A DNA stretch of 64,000 nt from Ricinus communis (taxonomy: Eukaryota; Streptophyta; Magnoliopsida; Malpighiales; Euphorbiaceae). The stretch is taken from contig NC_063261.1 in NCBI RefSeq assembly GCF_019578655.1, forward strand, positions 744,001 to 808,000, read 5' to 3'. The first letter of the stretch is position 1. Each line of letters opens with the position of its first letter. The notes under the pieces are model-generated. The model saw only the letters and a program-made list of their open reading frames with translations. It had not been told where the DNA came from and did not search any database. Of the stretch, positions 31,015 to 41,587 are shown one piece after another. The position numbers and the translations under genes were made by a program.

Positions 31015-33826
31015 TGTAATACCCGAGATTTTATTTTAATAATAATATTATTAGTAATAGTTAATAAATGAGTTTTTATTTTACTTTATTTTTATTTGAT
31101 TTAATTGGAGTGATTTAGATAGAATTTTAATGCTAGACAACATAAGGGAGTTATTTTGTATATCTAATTTGTTTAATTTTTAAGAAATTAGTTAAAGTAA
31201 ATTCTTTGAAAAATGGATTATATTTTCGGTCATTCAATTTTCCACAATATGAATGTATAAATTAATTTATATATTTGAAAGTTATGAAAGAATTAGTAAA
31301 GAATATTTTATAAAGGATTATTAGGGAAATGGCATTTTAATTAGCTATGGGTGTTAATTTTAATTGAAAAATATTTAGCAAATTGATTAATTAAATTAAT
31401 TGTGTGTTAGGATTAAATTGAAAATTTATCTTGGAATAAAGATTTAAAATATAATTTTATTAATATGGGGTTTTTATGAAACTTTGTATGTTTAGTACTT
31501 CTATAATTAAATATGTCGGGTATTTTGGTAATTTTACATTTAAAAGTAAGGGTAAATAAGTAATTATATATTTTCAATAATTCTAATTTGACCCAAATTA
31601 AATAGTTAAGGGATTAATTGAAAAGCTAAAGAAAAGTTTAACGATTAATCAAAAATTTTGCAGGGCGAAATTGTTAGTAATTCAAAAAGGTTAAGGGACT
31701 AAATGGTAAAGAAGAAAAGTTCAGGGACCAAAAGTTGATATAGAGAAGAAAGAAAAGAAAATGAAAGAAAGAGAAGAAGAAGATGGCGTCGGAGAAGAAG
31801 GAAGAGGGAGAGAGGAGGAGCTGTCGTCCGTCGAGCTCGAGGCGCGATGGCGTGGGCTGTGGAAGAGCCACAGAAAGTGAAGTAGCCCAAAGCAGTGCCA
31901 GAGCGGAGAAAAAGAAAAAGAGAAGAGAGGAGGCACTTACCGTCAACACCGCATGGTGATTTCCACCTTTTAAGGCCGAGCCTAAGAAGAATCGACTTCG
32001 ACCTAAGCTTCATTTTATGTGGTGGGCAATCTGGTGGCCGAGTCGGTAGTCGCGGAGAGAGAAAATGGGGGCAGCCTGAGTTTTTTGATTTTCCGGCGAG
32101 CTCCAATGATGATTGGCCGATCAGAGGACATATCCGTACTCTCCTCAGCTCAAGCTTTCCAATGGCACCAGTTTCGTGGCAATCGGACTCCGTTTGAAAA
32201 TCGACGGCCAACATCGTCCGTAAATCTCTCCGGATGATCGGGGGTCGGATCGGAAGATCGGAAGCTAGAATCGTCATCAGCACATTATTTCGAGTCCGTT
32301 GGTGCATTCGAATCGTCGATCGGACTCCGGCGGCTGGAGGCGAGTCAACCGAGCAATCAACCATCTCGGTAATTCTCTGGCCCGTTGATTTTAGAATTCA
32401 TTGATAAAATTTATATGTTTAATTGTTGTGTTGAATTTTAGAAAAGTTAGTCGAAAATTTATTAGATAAAATAAATAATTTGTCGGACTGTCTGCCAATA
32501 GTCGTGATTGTGTTGTGTTTCGTAGTCGGAAAAATTAATGCAATTTTGGTGACCCGACTCCCGTTAATTTATCGCTGTATATTTGAAGTGTTTTCCCATG
32601 CGTCCCGGACCCATTATACGGGTAAATGCCTCGTTATACTTAGCCAGTCAAAAATTTTAGACAAATTCTAGTGAGTCTAAGCCTAGGTTTAATTGTTAAA
32701 TGTTTTATTTTTTCTGATTAAATTATTCCCATGATTAGATAAATCTGTCAGTTCGACTCACTCTACCCGAGGCATCGGAGCAGAGCTAGGAGGTTATCAG
32801 AACTGTGAGTTAAAATCATATATCTGCTTACGTGTGTCATATACTAAGATTTTTACGTAATATCTCTGATTAAATGATTAATATTTTAATTATTTATTTA
32901 TTTAATGTTTATATATGTTTCATTTCTGCATTATAGCTATTGTGATTGCATGTTGACTCGGGATAAGATGATAGTAGAACATTCCACTTGATGGGTTGCA
33001 TCAGGACTGCGTGCGCACAGTATGAATTTTGAGTCAGATAATAGGAGAATGGTTTAGGGTTTTGCCCTGGTCGAGTTTAACTCTCTTGACTGAGTAGAGT
33101 GAGTTGTCGGAGTAAAGGTCCCTGGTCGAGCATTGCTCTCTAGGCGCCGGCTTAGTTGGAAAGTTAAGTGACCATACTGGATTTAAGGACCCTAGTCGAG
33201 CTTTGCTCTCTGGGCGCCAGTCTTGTTGAAAATGAGAGAGCCGAAAGGCTGAGACTGTTTAGCAATGGGGATTAGGGTTCTACTGAAGTACTCCATCCCG
33301 TGGTATGTGAAATTTATTTTTATTTAAGCATGGCGTGATGCGTATATTTTTGCATGACTTAATGTTTATTTTAAATTAAACAAATGTGTTATTGAAGTGT
33401 TGTAATTATTTTTAGATATATGATTTTAACTCACTCCCGAGACTGATAGTCTCAATTTAGCTATTTTTCAGGTGTGGTTAGTTTTTCTATAGTGCTTTTC
33501 ATCTAGTAGCCTGATTCTTTCATCTTCTGGTTAATATAACTGATATATAATTAGTATGTTGACTTTTATAAATTCTAGAATCTCCGCAGTAGAAATTTCA
33601 AATTTACTATTTTGCAATTTCATGTAGATTTCGGTCTTACCTATTCATGCTGGCAATCCACATTCTAAATATGTAGAACCTTATGGTCGAGGTTGATTAT
33701 GGATCAGTGCTATTAGATTTAGATTTGATAAAGTTAGTGATTGGTCAGGCTTACTACGGGATTCGACGTCTTTACGCCTACCCATTCCCTAGTGCTGGTC
33801 ACGGGCCCACAGATTGGGTCGTGACA
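31015..33826 (+). mobile_element. Solo LTR, Ty3/gypsy (Tekay/Del-like by its ends)
   Basis: 2812 bp, from TGTAATACCCGAGATTTT to GGGTCGTGACA, with a perfect 5 bp target duplication ATGTT (31010-31014 and 33827-33831). It resembles 48258-50894 over much of its length, especially the ends and the blocks CTCCCGAGACTGATAGTCTC and GGTCACGGGCCCA. It carries three direct repeats of CCCTGGTCGAGCATTGCTCT type at 33065-33225. Apparent ORFs within its GC-rich part (31700-32360) have no recognisable domain and are not annotated. The lineage name is a guess. Confidence 0.85.
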
Positions 33827-33831
33827 ATGTT

Positions 33832-34790
33832 GATCATCTGTCTGATTCCTAATGGTGTCATGTCACCAATCTGAGAAAGCTCGGACAGACAGTCGTCCAA
33901 TACATCCAGTCTCTTGGCCAACCTAGTCACATACAGGCCAAAACAATAGTGCATCTTCTTCTGGGCGTCGACTATGAATGAACGGACTTGACGAGCCAAT
34001 AGATATCCCATGCAAGCTTCTTACGATGTTGCATAGCGCAGAGGATGAATACATCGGTTTGTGTGACCGCTCCAAAACTATCTCCCATGCCTGTAGTCAT
34101 GTAAGTTAACAATTTATAGAGATAGCGGAGATGATCCGAAAGGCTAGACGCCTTAGACCTGCTGGGGTAGTATGATTCTGGCCTGAGTACTAATGAATCT
34201 CACATGGTGTCGTACGAGATTGGGTTGATGTAGATGCAGCCCTGATACTCCTCGCCTGAGGTCTCCTTCTCAATCCATTAACCCAAACGCATGCTGAATT
34301 GTGGAACTGACATTGAGAACTCCCTTCCTCCAAGTTTGAAGTAACCGGATCAGCCGATGCCGCCAGGATCCGCTGTCGCAGAAAGAAGGTACTGAGGAAT
34401 TCAATTGTAAGCTCGCGGTAGGTTGGCTCAATGATATCGAAGAACCATGCGTAAGGCAGAGTGTCGAACAGTGCACGAACATCCTAAGCCAACTCTCTCT
34501 AGGGATACAAAGTCAATGCAACGTCCAACCATTACTTGCTTCCATCTCATGACTTAGAAGCTGCCTCGCACGATTCGAAATGTCCATAAGGGATGTTGAC
34601 CAAAGTGCGGGTGGATTTGCACCGGTGTTCTTCGTGCTCGACTAGTCTTCAGCGGGGTGTCAAAGCAGGCTGAAGGTGAAGTGGATGAAGAGGTTCCTTC
34701 GCCACGCGGCACTCATAGTAAAGAGATACATGCGGTTGCTTTGACGGATTGATCTCATTCCTCATATTGCCTAATACAGTCAATCATTAG
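33832..34790 (-). pseudogene. Athila-specific 3' ORF, N-terminal part (broken)
   Basis: Minus strand. Recognisable protein pieces are VRALFDTLPYAWFFDIIEPT, YRELTIEFLSTF, GDSFGAVTQTDVFILCAMQH and CFGLYVTRLAKRLDVLDDCL. The PTY-ELT-EFLSTF wording is that of the ATHILA ORF-1 family as I remember it, a protein of unknown function encoded by Athila elements. Many stops and frameshifts. The reading is interrupted by the solo LTR at 33826 and continues at 31009. It lies downstream of integrase on the same strand. Confidence 0.6.
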
Positions 34791-35417
34791 TATTCAAATA
34801 AGAAATCAAGTTAACATAAATTATACTGAAAATTTAGCAGCATAACGACTATAATTTGACTAACATAAAACTTTAGACTTAAAGCTAACACTAAAGCCTC
34901 AATTTCCTACAAAAAAACAATTCACAATAGCATTCCAGCCCACATTATTGTGCACCAAATAAAGAGAATTTATGCTATTAATTTTTTAGAATAGAATGCC
35001 ATAAATAAACTTTATTACTGCCGAACCCCACACTTAGCATTTCATTATTCAAAATCACACAAACATAGCAACTAATCTAAACTAAATCTAATCCAAATCA
35101 AACTTAAGCAGTGTAATAAAAACAGAACAATAAACCAACCAAAGCAATAAATATTGACAACTACTAGAGCATATCAAAATGTCCTAAATAATAAAAAGTA
35201 CATAAAAAGTCAAATTTAACCAAATAAAAGCAAAAGGCGAAGAAACTTACTTAAAATTGCCGTTGAGAAGAAGGAGAAATAGCACCTTAGAGTTTAGAGG
35301 GGAAAACTTGGAAATTTTTGAAATGGCATGCTTATATAGTCACAACATGCAAGTGGCAAGGCTCACGGGTCGGCTTTTAACTCGGCCCATACTGAACGCT
35401 GAAGCTTCATCCACGTC
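34791..35417. other. Athila-type spacer, no coding sequence seen
   Basis: A-rich internal sequence between the 3' ORF and the tandem repeats. Nothing recognisable, apart from a weak CATATAG/TATATAG TATA-like site near 35330. Confidence 0.4.
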
Positions 35418-35760
35418 CCAATTCACCACGGGCAAGGGCATGGCCGTGCTGGTCAGCATGGCCTGGTGTTGTTGCCCGTGGTGCCTTCGAAAGCCATGGC
35501 AGACGATTGATTTTTATTTATGCTCTATGTACATGTCCATCACGGGCGAGGGCACGAGCGTGCTGACCGACACGGCCTGGTGTTGTAGCCTGTGGTGGCC
35601 TCGGAAACCGTGGTAAATGACTAATTTCCTAATCTCTTCATATGCATATTCATCACGGGTATGACTCCGGCCGTGCTGATCAGCATGGCCTGGGGATCCA
35701 ACCCATAATGATGCCCACGGAAACAGTGGTGGACGGGTGAAGTCCAAGCTTTTCTTTGCC
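35418..35760 (-). repeat. Three degenerate ~115-120 bp repeats with CACGGGC/GCCGTG hairpins
   Basis: Units begin near 35418, 35538 and 35651 with CA(C/T)CACGGG, followed by GCCGTGCTGGTCAGCATGGCCTGG-like text and CGGAAAC-GTGG. The sequence type resembles the GC-rich block of the Athila LTR (27300-27500, 28316-28560, 46500-46690), although this lies inside the element, between the integrase and the 3' ORF. Confidence 0.7.
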
Positions 35761-36095
35761 ATATCGAGTCGCCAAACTCCTTACTTGCGTTCCACACATA
35801 TACGCACACATTTAGTCTATAATTCAAGTAAAATGTATTAAACAGGGAATTCATCTTCACCAATAAGGAAAAATCCGACTTAAGTTACTCAAACCCTAGA
35901 TTCATCCAACTACGTTTAGTTACTAAGTAAGTGTTCTAAATACCATCAAGCATGCAAACGACTGATAATATAAAAATAAACAGAAAAACATAAAGCTAAA
36001 ATTGGAATGCCTCCCAAGGGCACTTATTTTTTGTTCTTGAGTCATTTAGCTGGACTCGAAATGGATCATCCTTACAGATACAGAATCATGTTAAC

Positions 36096-37349
36096 CTATT
36101 GCTCAATCTCCAACGAGTTTCCATGATACACTTTGAGCCTATGTCCATTGACCTTGAAATCACCCTTCTCAGGATGATGAAGCTCGACTGCGCCATATGG
36201 GAAAACTTGCTTAACCACGAATGGCCCCGACCATCGACTCATGAGCTTCCTTGGAAACAAACGAAGACGTGAATTATATAGCAATACTCTATCTCCAATC
36301 TGGAACTCCTTGGAACCTCTGAGCCTTTGATCATGCCACTTTTTTGTCTTAGCCTTGTAAATTGAAGAGTTTTCATACGCTTGTTGACGTCACTCCTCCA
36401 ATTCACTCAGCTGCCACTGTCTCTCCTTACCTGCAGAATCAACATCAAAATTGCAAGTTTTAAGGGGCCAAAGAGCCCTATGTTCTAATTCAACAGGTAA
36501 ATGACAAGACTTCCCATACAAAAGCCTATAGGGCATAAAACCTGTGGAAGTCCTATATGTAGTCCTAAACGCCCATAATGCATCATCCAGTTTCAAAGCC
36601 CAATCCTTCCTACTTACACCTACAGTTCTCTCTAAAATGTGTTTTAAACCCCTATTTATAACCTCAACTTGCCCACTGGATTGTGGGTGATAGGGAGTAG
36701 AGAACTGATGCATTACACCATAGCATCTAAGTGCCTTCTCCAATTAAGCATTACAGAAATGTGTTCCCCTGTCACTAATTAACGCTCTAGGTGTGCCAAA
36801 CCTAGTAAATAACCTATTAAGGAACCTGCAACAACTCTGGCATCATCAGTAGGTAAGGCCTGTGTCTCAGGCCACTTGGAGAAATACTCAACAGCCACAA
36901 TGATATACTTATTGCCATTGGAAGAAGGGAAGGGCCCCATGAAGTCAATACCTCAAACATCAAATATCTCAACAGTCTGCATACTAGTTTGGGGCATTTC
37001 ATCACGGGCAGAGATGTTACTTGAGCAGTGACAAGCGTCGCAAACCTGAACAAATATCCTAGCATCCTAGAAGATAGTTGGCCAATAAAAGCCTGCATCC
37101 AACACCTTCCAAAGCAATATGGTTCGCTGCTTGATGGCCTCCTGTGGGTCCCTCACGATAGTGCCTCAAAATCTGGAGACTCTCTTGGCCATAAACACAT
37201 CAGCGAATGATCTGGTTTGCACATACTCGATATAGGAAGGGGTCTTCCTAAATGTAGTATTTCAAGTTAATGGAGAATTTATTCAGTTGCTGATAAGTCA
37301 TACCCTTTGGTAAGACCCTAGCCACAAGGTAGTTAGCATAATCAAAAAA
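36096..37349 (-). pseudogene. Athila-type integrase (broken)
   Basis: Minus strand. Zinc-binding remnants near 37200-37020 end in CDAC. The catalytic core follows: [20 protein letters not shown] (first Asp), SDRGTHFCN near 36775 (second Asp), and the open piece 36743-36390 with STPYHPQSSGQVEVINRG (catalytic Glu). The C-terminal domain is 36284-36096 ([39 protein letters not shown]). All three catalytic acids can be seen, but they are spread over different frames with several stops. It would insert element cDNA. The last codons precede the usual TTGGGAGGCA block near 36015. Confidence 0.85.
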
Positions 37350-37925
37350 CTAAGGAGAATTAGAATATACCTTCAATGAATACAAGTGCTCCTCTGGAAA
37401 TTGATCATTTATTGTGCTCTGATTAAGTGCTTCCAAGCTCGGATTTTCCAGTCTGGATAAGTGATCCGCTGCCAAATTTTTTGCGCCTTTCTTATCCCTA
37501 ATCTCAATGTCGAACTCTTTCAACAATAAAATCCATCTGATCAATCTTGGCTTAGCATCATGCTTATTAAGCAAATATCTCAAAGCTGAATGGTCAGTGA
37601 AGATGATGGTCTTTGATAAGACGAGGTATGATCTGAATTTTTCAAAGGCATAAACAACAGCCAATAACTCCTTCTCTATAGTAGTGTAATGCTCATGGGC
37701 TCCTGTCAAAGTCTTGCTAGCATAGTAAATGGGTTGGAACTTCTTATCAAACCTCTATCCAAGTATAGCTCCAACTGCATAGTCACTAGCATCACACATT
37801 AGTTCAAAGGGCAGTCCCTAATCAGGCGAAGCCATAATAGAGGCTGTGGTCAATAGTTTCTTCAATAGCTCAAAAAAAGATAAACATGCATCCTAAAAAG
37901 AGAAAGGTGCATCCTTAACTAGTAA
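37350..37925 (-). pseudogene. Athila-type RNase H (broken)
   Basis: Minus strand. The first part (FELMCDASDYAVGAILG) is followed by a stop. The open segment 37709-37350 then reads [40 protein letters not shown] and [17 protein letters not shown]. This is the standard Ty3/gypsy RNase H, which removes RNA from the RNA/DNA hybrid. Conserved Asp and Glu residues are visible. One stop and one frame change lie upstream of 37710. Confidence 0.8.
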
Positions 37926-38719
37926 TTAAGTAAGAGGCCTAGCAATCTCACAGAAATTTCTAATAAACCTTCTATAGAACCCAGCATGGCCTAAGAAACT
38001 TCTAACAGCCCTAACAGAACTAGCGGGTGGCAGCTTAGATATGGTTTCTATTTTAGCTCTATCAACCTCCATCCCTGCATGTGAAATCTTATGCCCTAGA
38101 ACAATTCCCTCTCTCACTATAAAATGACATTTTTCCCAACTCAGCACCGAGTTAGCCTCAATGCACCTAGCTAACATGCGTTCTAAATTTGCCAAACAGT
38201 GAGAAAAGGAATTACCAAAAATAGAAAAGTCATCCATAAATACCTCCATCGACTCCTCAATCATATCATCAAAAAACGGCCATCATACACTGCTGAAACA
38301 TAGCCGACGCATTGCATAGACCAAAAGGCATCCGTCTATAAGCAAAAGTCCAATAGGGACAGGTGAAAGTCGTTCTCTCTTGGTCTTCAGGTGCAATTGG
38401 AATATGAAAATATCTTGGAAAAACCATCAACGAAACAGTAAAATATATGTCCTGCCAATCTTTCTAACGTTTGATCAATGAAAGGAAAAGGGAAGTGATC
38501 CTTCCCAGTTGCATCATTAAGCCTCCTGTAATCAATGCAAACTCGGAATCTTGTAACCATCAGTGTGGGTATCAGCTCATCCTTCTCACTGCGAATTACT
38601 ATCATGCCTCTTTTCTTTGGCACAACCTGTACAAGGCTCACCCAAGAACTGTCAGAAAGAGGATAAATCAAACCTGCATCAAAGAGCTTAATTACCTCCT
38701 TTTTCACTACTTCGTTCAT
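37926..38719 (-). pseudogene. Athila-type reverse transcriptase (broken)
   Basis: Minus strand, in two open pieces. 38719-38387 has VVPKKRGMIVIRSEKDELIP, FRVCIDYRRLNDATGKDHF and YCFVDGFS. 38264-37926 has EVFMDDFSIFGNSFSHCLAN, WEKCHFIVREGIVLGHKIS and FLGHAGFYRRFIRNF. Between them the TFAYRRMPFGLCNA region is readable in a third frame with a stop. The FMDD catalytic box is intact here, unlike in the plus-strand copy at 5200. One frameshift near 38400 and another near 38270. Confidence 0.85.
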
Positions 38720-39076
38720 GTTCGGGTTAAGCCGCCTTTATTGCTGAACTACTAGTCTATAGCTATCCTCTATAAATATCTTGTGAGAACAGAAACTAGG
38801 ATTGATCCTAGGAATATCAACAACCTTGTAAGCAAAAGCCTTTTTATACCTTTTGAGAGAGTCTAGTGTCTTTACTCGCTCCTCAGGTGTCAAATCTGCT
38901 GCAATAATCACAGGCAACTTTCCTTCCTCATCCAAGAATCCATAGCTCAAGTGCTTAGGTAACTCCTTCAATTCTAAGGTCGGGGGGTCCTCGAAAGAAG
39001 ACTTTACTTTCTGCACTCCTGACCTATCAAGAGAAAGAAAAGGGTCAGTAGAACAGCTAGGCTCCGTAGCCAACAA
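38720..39076 (-). pseudogene. Athila-type connector between protease and reverse transcriptase
   Basis: An open minus-strand piece reading PTLELKELPKHLSYGFLDEE, then LPVIIAADLTPEERVKTLDS and RYKKAFAYKVVDIPRINPSF. This is the N-terminal connector found before the reverse transcriptase fingers in Athila-type polyproteins. A stop (39077-39085) separates it from the protease, and another (38720-38737) from the reverse transcriptase. Confidence 0.75.
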
Positions 39077-39085
39077 ACTAGCGAG

Positions 39086-39814
39086 TTACTCCAATACTTG
39101 CTCGTTGGAAAGCTCCTCCTCCTCTTCTTGTAATGCTACCTGCAAAGGATCATCAAGCAATATTTCCTGCAAATGAGACTCAACCACGTAATCCAGAATA
39201 TCCACATAGAACACATCATCGTCATGGTCTAAAGAATGTCTCATAGTAGTAACTAAGTCAAAGGTAATGGTCTCATCATCTACCCTAAGCTGAAGCTTTC
39301 CATCACAAACATTTATAACAGCCCTAGATGTTGCAAGAAAAGGTTTACCTAGGATCAAAGGCACAGTACTCTCACCTTCCATGTCCATAACTACAAAATC
39401 AACATGAAAAATAAACTTGTCTACCTTAACAAGCACATCCTCAATAATACCCCTAGGAATCTTAACAGTCCTATCAACTAACTGAATGCTCATCCTAGTG
39501 GGCTTAGGTTCACTTAAACCTAACTTATCAAACAAACTAATGGGCATCAAATTAATACTAGCTCCTAAATCAGCCAATGCACCATTAATAGGCAAATCAT
39601 CAATCCTGCAGAGAACAGTAAAACTCCTTGGATCTCTCCTTTTGAGTGGTAGCTTATTGTGAAGAATAGTTGAACATTCCTCATTCAAATTTACTAGTCC
39701 CAAGTCCTTCAGCTTCCTTTTGTTGCTCAAAATTTCCTTTAAGAACTTGGCATACTTCGGCATCTGTGAAATAGCCTCAACAAAAGGTAGGTTAATACGC
39801 AGTTGTTTAAACAA
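39086..39814 (-). pseudogene. Athila-type gag end and aspartic protease
   Basis: An open run of 242 codons within the broken polyprotein. The conserved QMPKYAKFLKEILSNKRKLK segment comes first, then the protease active site DLGASINLMP near residue 88 and the VPLILGKPFL second half near residue 155, followed by an acidic tail. The catalytic Asp is kept, and this is the best-preserved Athila coding stretch here. The apparent Met start is internal. It matches 612-1205 on the plus strand over its whole length. Confidence 0.85.
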
Positions 39815-40471
39815 GTCAAGGAACTTACCAAACTGCTTATCAACCTTCCTGCTTAAGTCAAGCAGGGTAGGGGACCGGTGGCTGGTACTCTCTCACAGGG
39901 CTCTTATGCCTGTCTTCCACTTTCTCTGCTTCTATCACCTCTGGCTCTGGCTCCTTCCTAGCTAGCTTGTCCTGCATGGAAACATTATCATCATCAACTA
40001 ATGGTAAAGAGTTAGATAACTGTTTACCTAATCATAAAATGATAGCCTTGCAATGCTCCCTCGAGTCTGACTCTATAGTATTGGGGAGCAATCCATGTTG
40101 CCGCTCAGACAACATCTTAGAAATCTGCCCAATCTGACTCTTCAAGTTCTGAATGGACGCCTGCTGATTTCTAAGAGCACTGTCGGTCTACTGGACCTCA
40201 TCTCAGTTGACGTGACAAACTTCATCATTAGCTCCTCCAAGTTGGATTTCTTCTCGGCTGGCGGAGGAAGCTGTGATTGTCTGGCCTGCTACTACTGTTG
40301 TGGTGGCTGCTAATGCAGTCTCTGAAAGCCTGGTGGACCCTGGGCGTTGCTGTTTCTCCAACCGAAGTTTGGATGATTATGCCAACCAGGGTTGTATGTA
40401 TTGTTGTATGGGTTGTTCTGCTATCTAGGTGCATTACCCATGTAGTCTACCTATTCAAGGTCAGTAGAAAC
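39815..40471 (-). pseudogene. Athila-type gag, C-terminal part (broken)
   Basis: Minus-strand continuation of gag after the hAT insertion. It contains GNAPR, NPYNNTYNPGWHNHPNFGWR, the Gln/Pro-rich QPPQQ stretch and NLEELMMKFVTSTE, then the linker toward 39814. It is the counterpart of 3-611. Several stops are present. Confidence 0.75.
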
Positions 40472-40580
40472 TAGACATGTTCATGGGCCTGGGTACCGGC
40501 CCAGCCCGAACCCACGAAAAGCCCGTACTCCTCGGGCTGGGCTTGGGATTTATATAGAAACTCAAGCCCGGCCCGATGTC
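40472..40580 (+). repeat. hAT left terminal and sub-terminal repeats
   Basis: TIR at 40472-40488, followed by GGGCC/GGCCC motifs to about 40580. Such motifs are typical transposase binding sites near hAT ends. Confidence 0.75.
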
Positions 40581-40739
40581 TAGTTTAGTTAGAAAAAAAT
40601 ATGTCATACTCAGCACTCGAACCTGTGACCTTCTGCTTATAATTAAGTGCCTTATACCACTTAGCTAGTTATTATTTCTATTTATAGTTTTGTTGTTATT
40701 AATAATATATAAATAAAAATAAAAACCTAAATGTAACTA

Positions 40740-41587
40740 AAATTTGGGACAATTATGCGAGATATGCACTCTGTAAACAGCATACCATCTTCGCCGCTTA
40801 CATCTCTCCTTTCATTTCTACAGTTGTAAATTTGTTCCGGCTCCTTTTCTGTCTCCATCTTCGTCCAACCAAATCCTTCTCCGTCTCCATCTTCGCCACT
40901 ACTTCGCTACTACATCTCTCCTTTCATTTGTTTGTTGTGCCTTTGCCTACTAACTGTGATGATGGTTCCTACTCTGACTAAGGAGTTGAAGCCAAAATAG
41001 ATTCATCTGAGCTACTTTCCTTATTGAGGAAAGGTAGGCTAATCCAGCAATAGGAAAAAGAACAACTCTTTCTGTAAAATAACTTTGGTAACTTTACCTT
41101 CCTTTTTTTCAGAATTCTTCTTTCTATAATTTTGTTTATTCCAATCTTTGATCTTAATGTGTGTTTTGAATTTCATAAAATTCGCATTTATTTATGCTGT
41201 TGAAAAACAAGACATGATTATGAATATGCCGCAATCTACAAATAACTGCAATAATGATCTAAGCCACAAAAAACTACAATCTACAGTTATCAGAAAAAAG
41301 AAGATAAACAAAGTTCAAAAGCTCAAAATACGAATACCTATTGTTGCTGTTGTACAAAAGGAGTTGCTGCCTGTGTCCTTCTTTTTTCTTATATATAATT
41401 TAGAATCATAGTATTATTACTAATGGCTACTTAAGCAGAGAAGACACAGGCAACAAAACAACAAATTTTGTTAGATTTTTTTTAATTTCTTTGGTGGATT
41501 ATAAACTGAAATTTATATTTAATTATTTAAATGGAAATCTAATATTTTCTGTTTTTTTTTTACGTAATGCAGATTAAAATTTAGTTC
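40740..41587 (+). other. hAT 5' untranslated region
   Basis: Pyrimidine-rich text at 40790-40920 includes a duplicated TCCGTCTCCATCTTCG word. A poly-T tract and TAATGCAG acceptor-like site at 41555-41575 precede the transposase start at 41588, so a leader intron is likely. No other coding sequence is recognised. Confidence 0.45.

Noticed and set aside
31895..32237. Plus-strand frames of 72-100 codons in the Tekay-like solo LTR
   Set aside because: Overlapping frames in GC-rich LTR sequence without a domain or conservation in the second copy.
31699..32364. A 221-codon open frame on the minus strand, with a hydrophobic Leu/Phe-rich C-terminus
   Set aside because: It lies wholly inside a solo LTR, is antisense to GA-rich sequence, shows no known domain and is not shared by the related solo LTR at 48258-50894.
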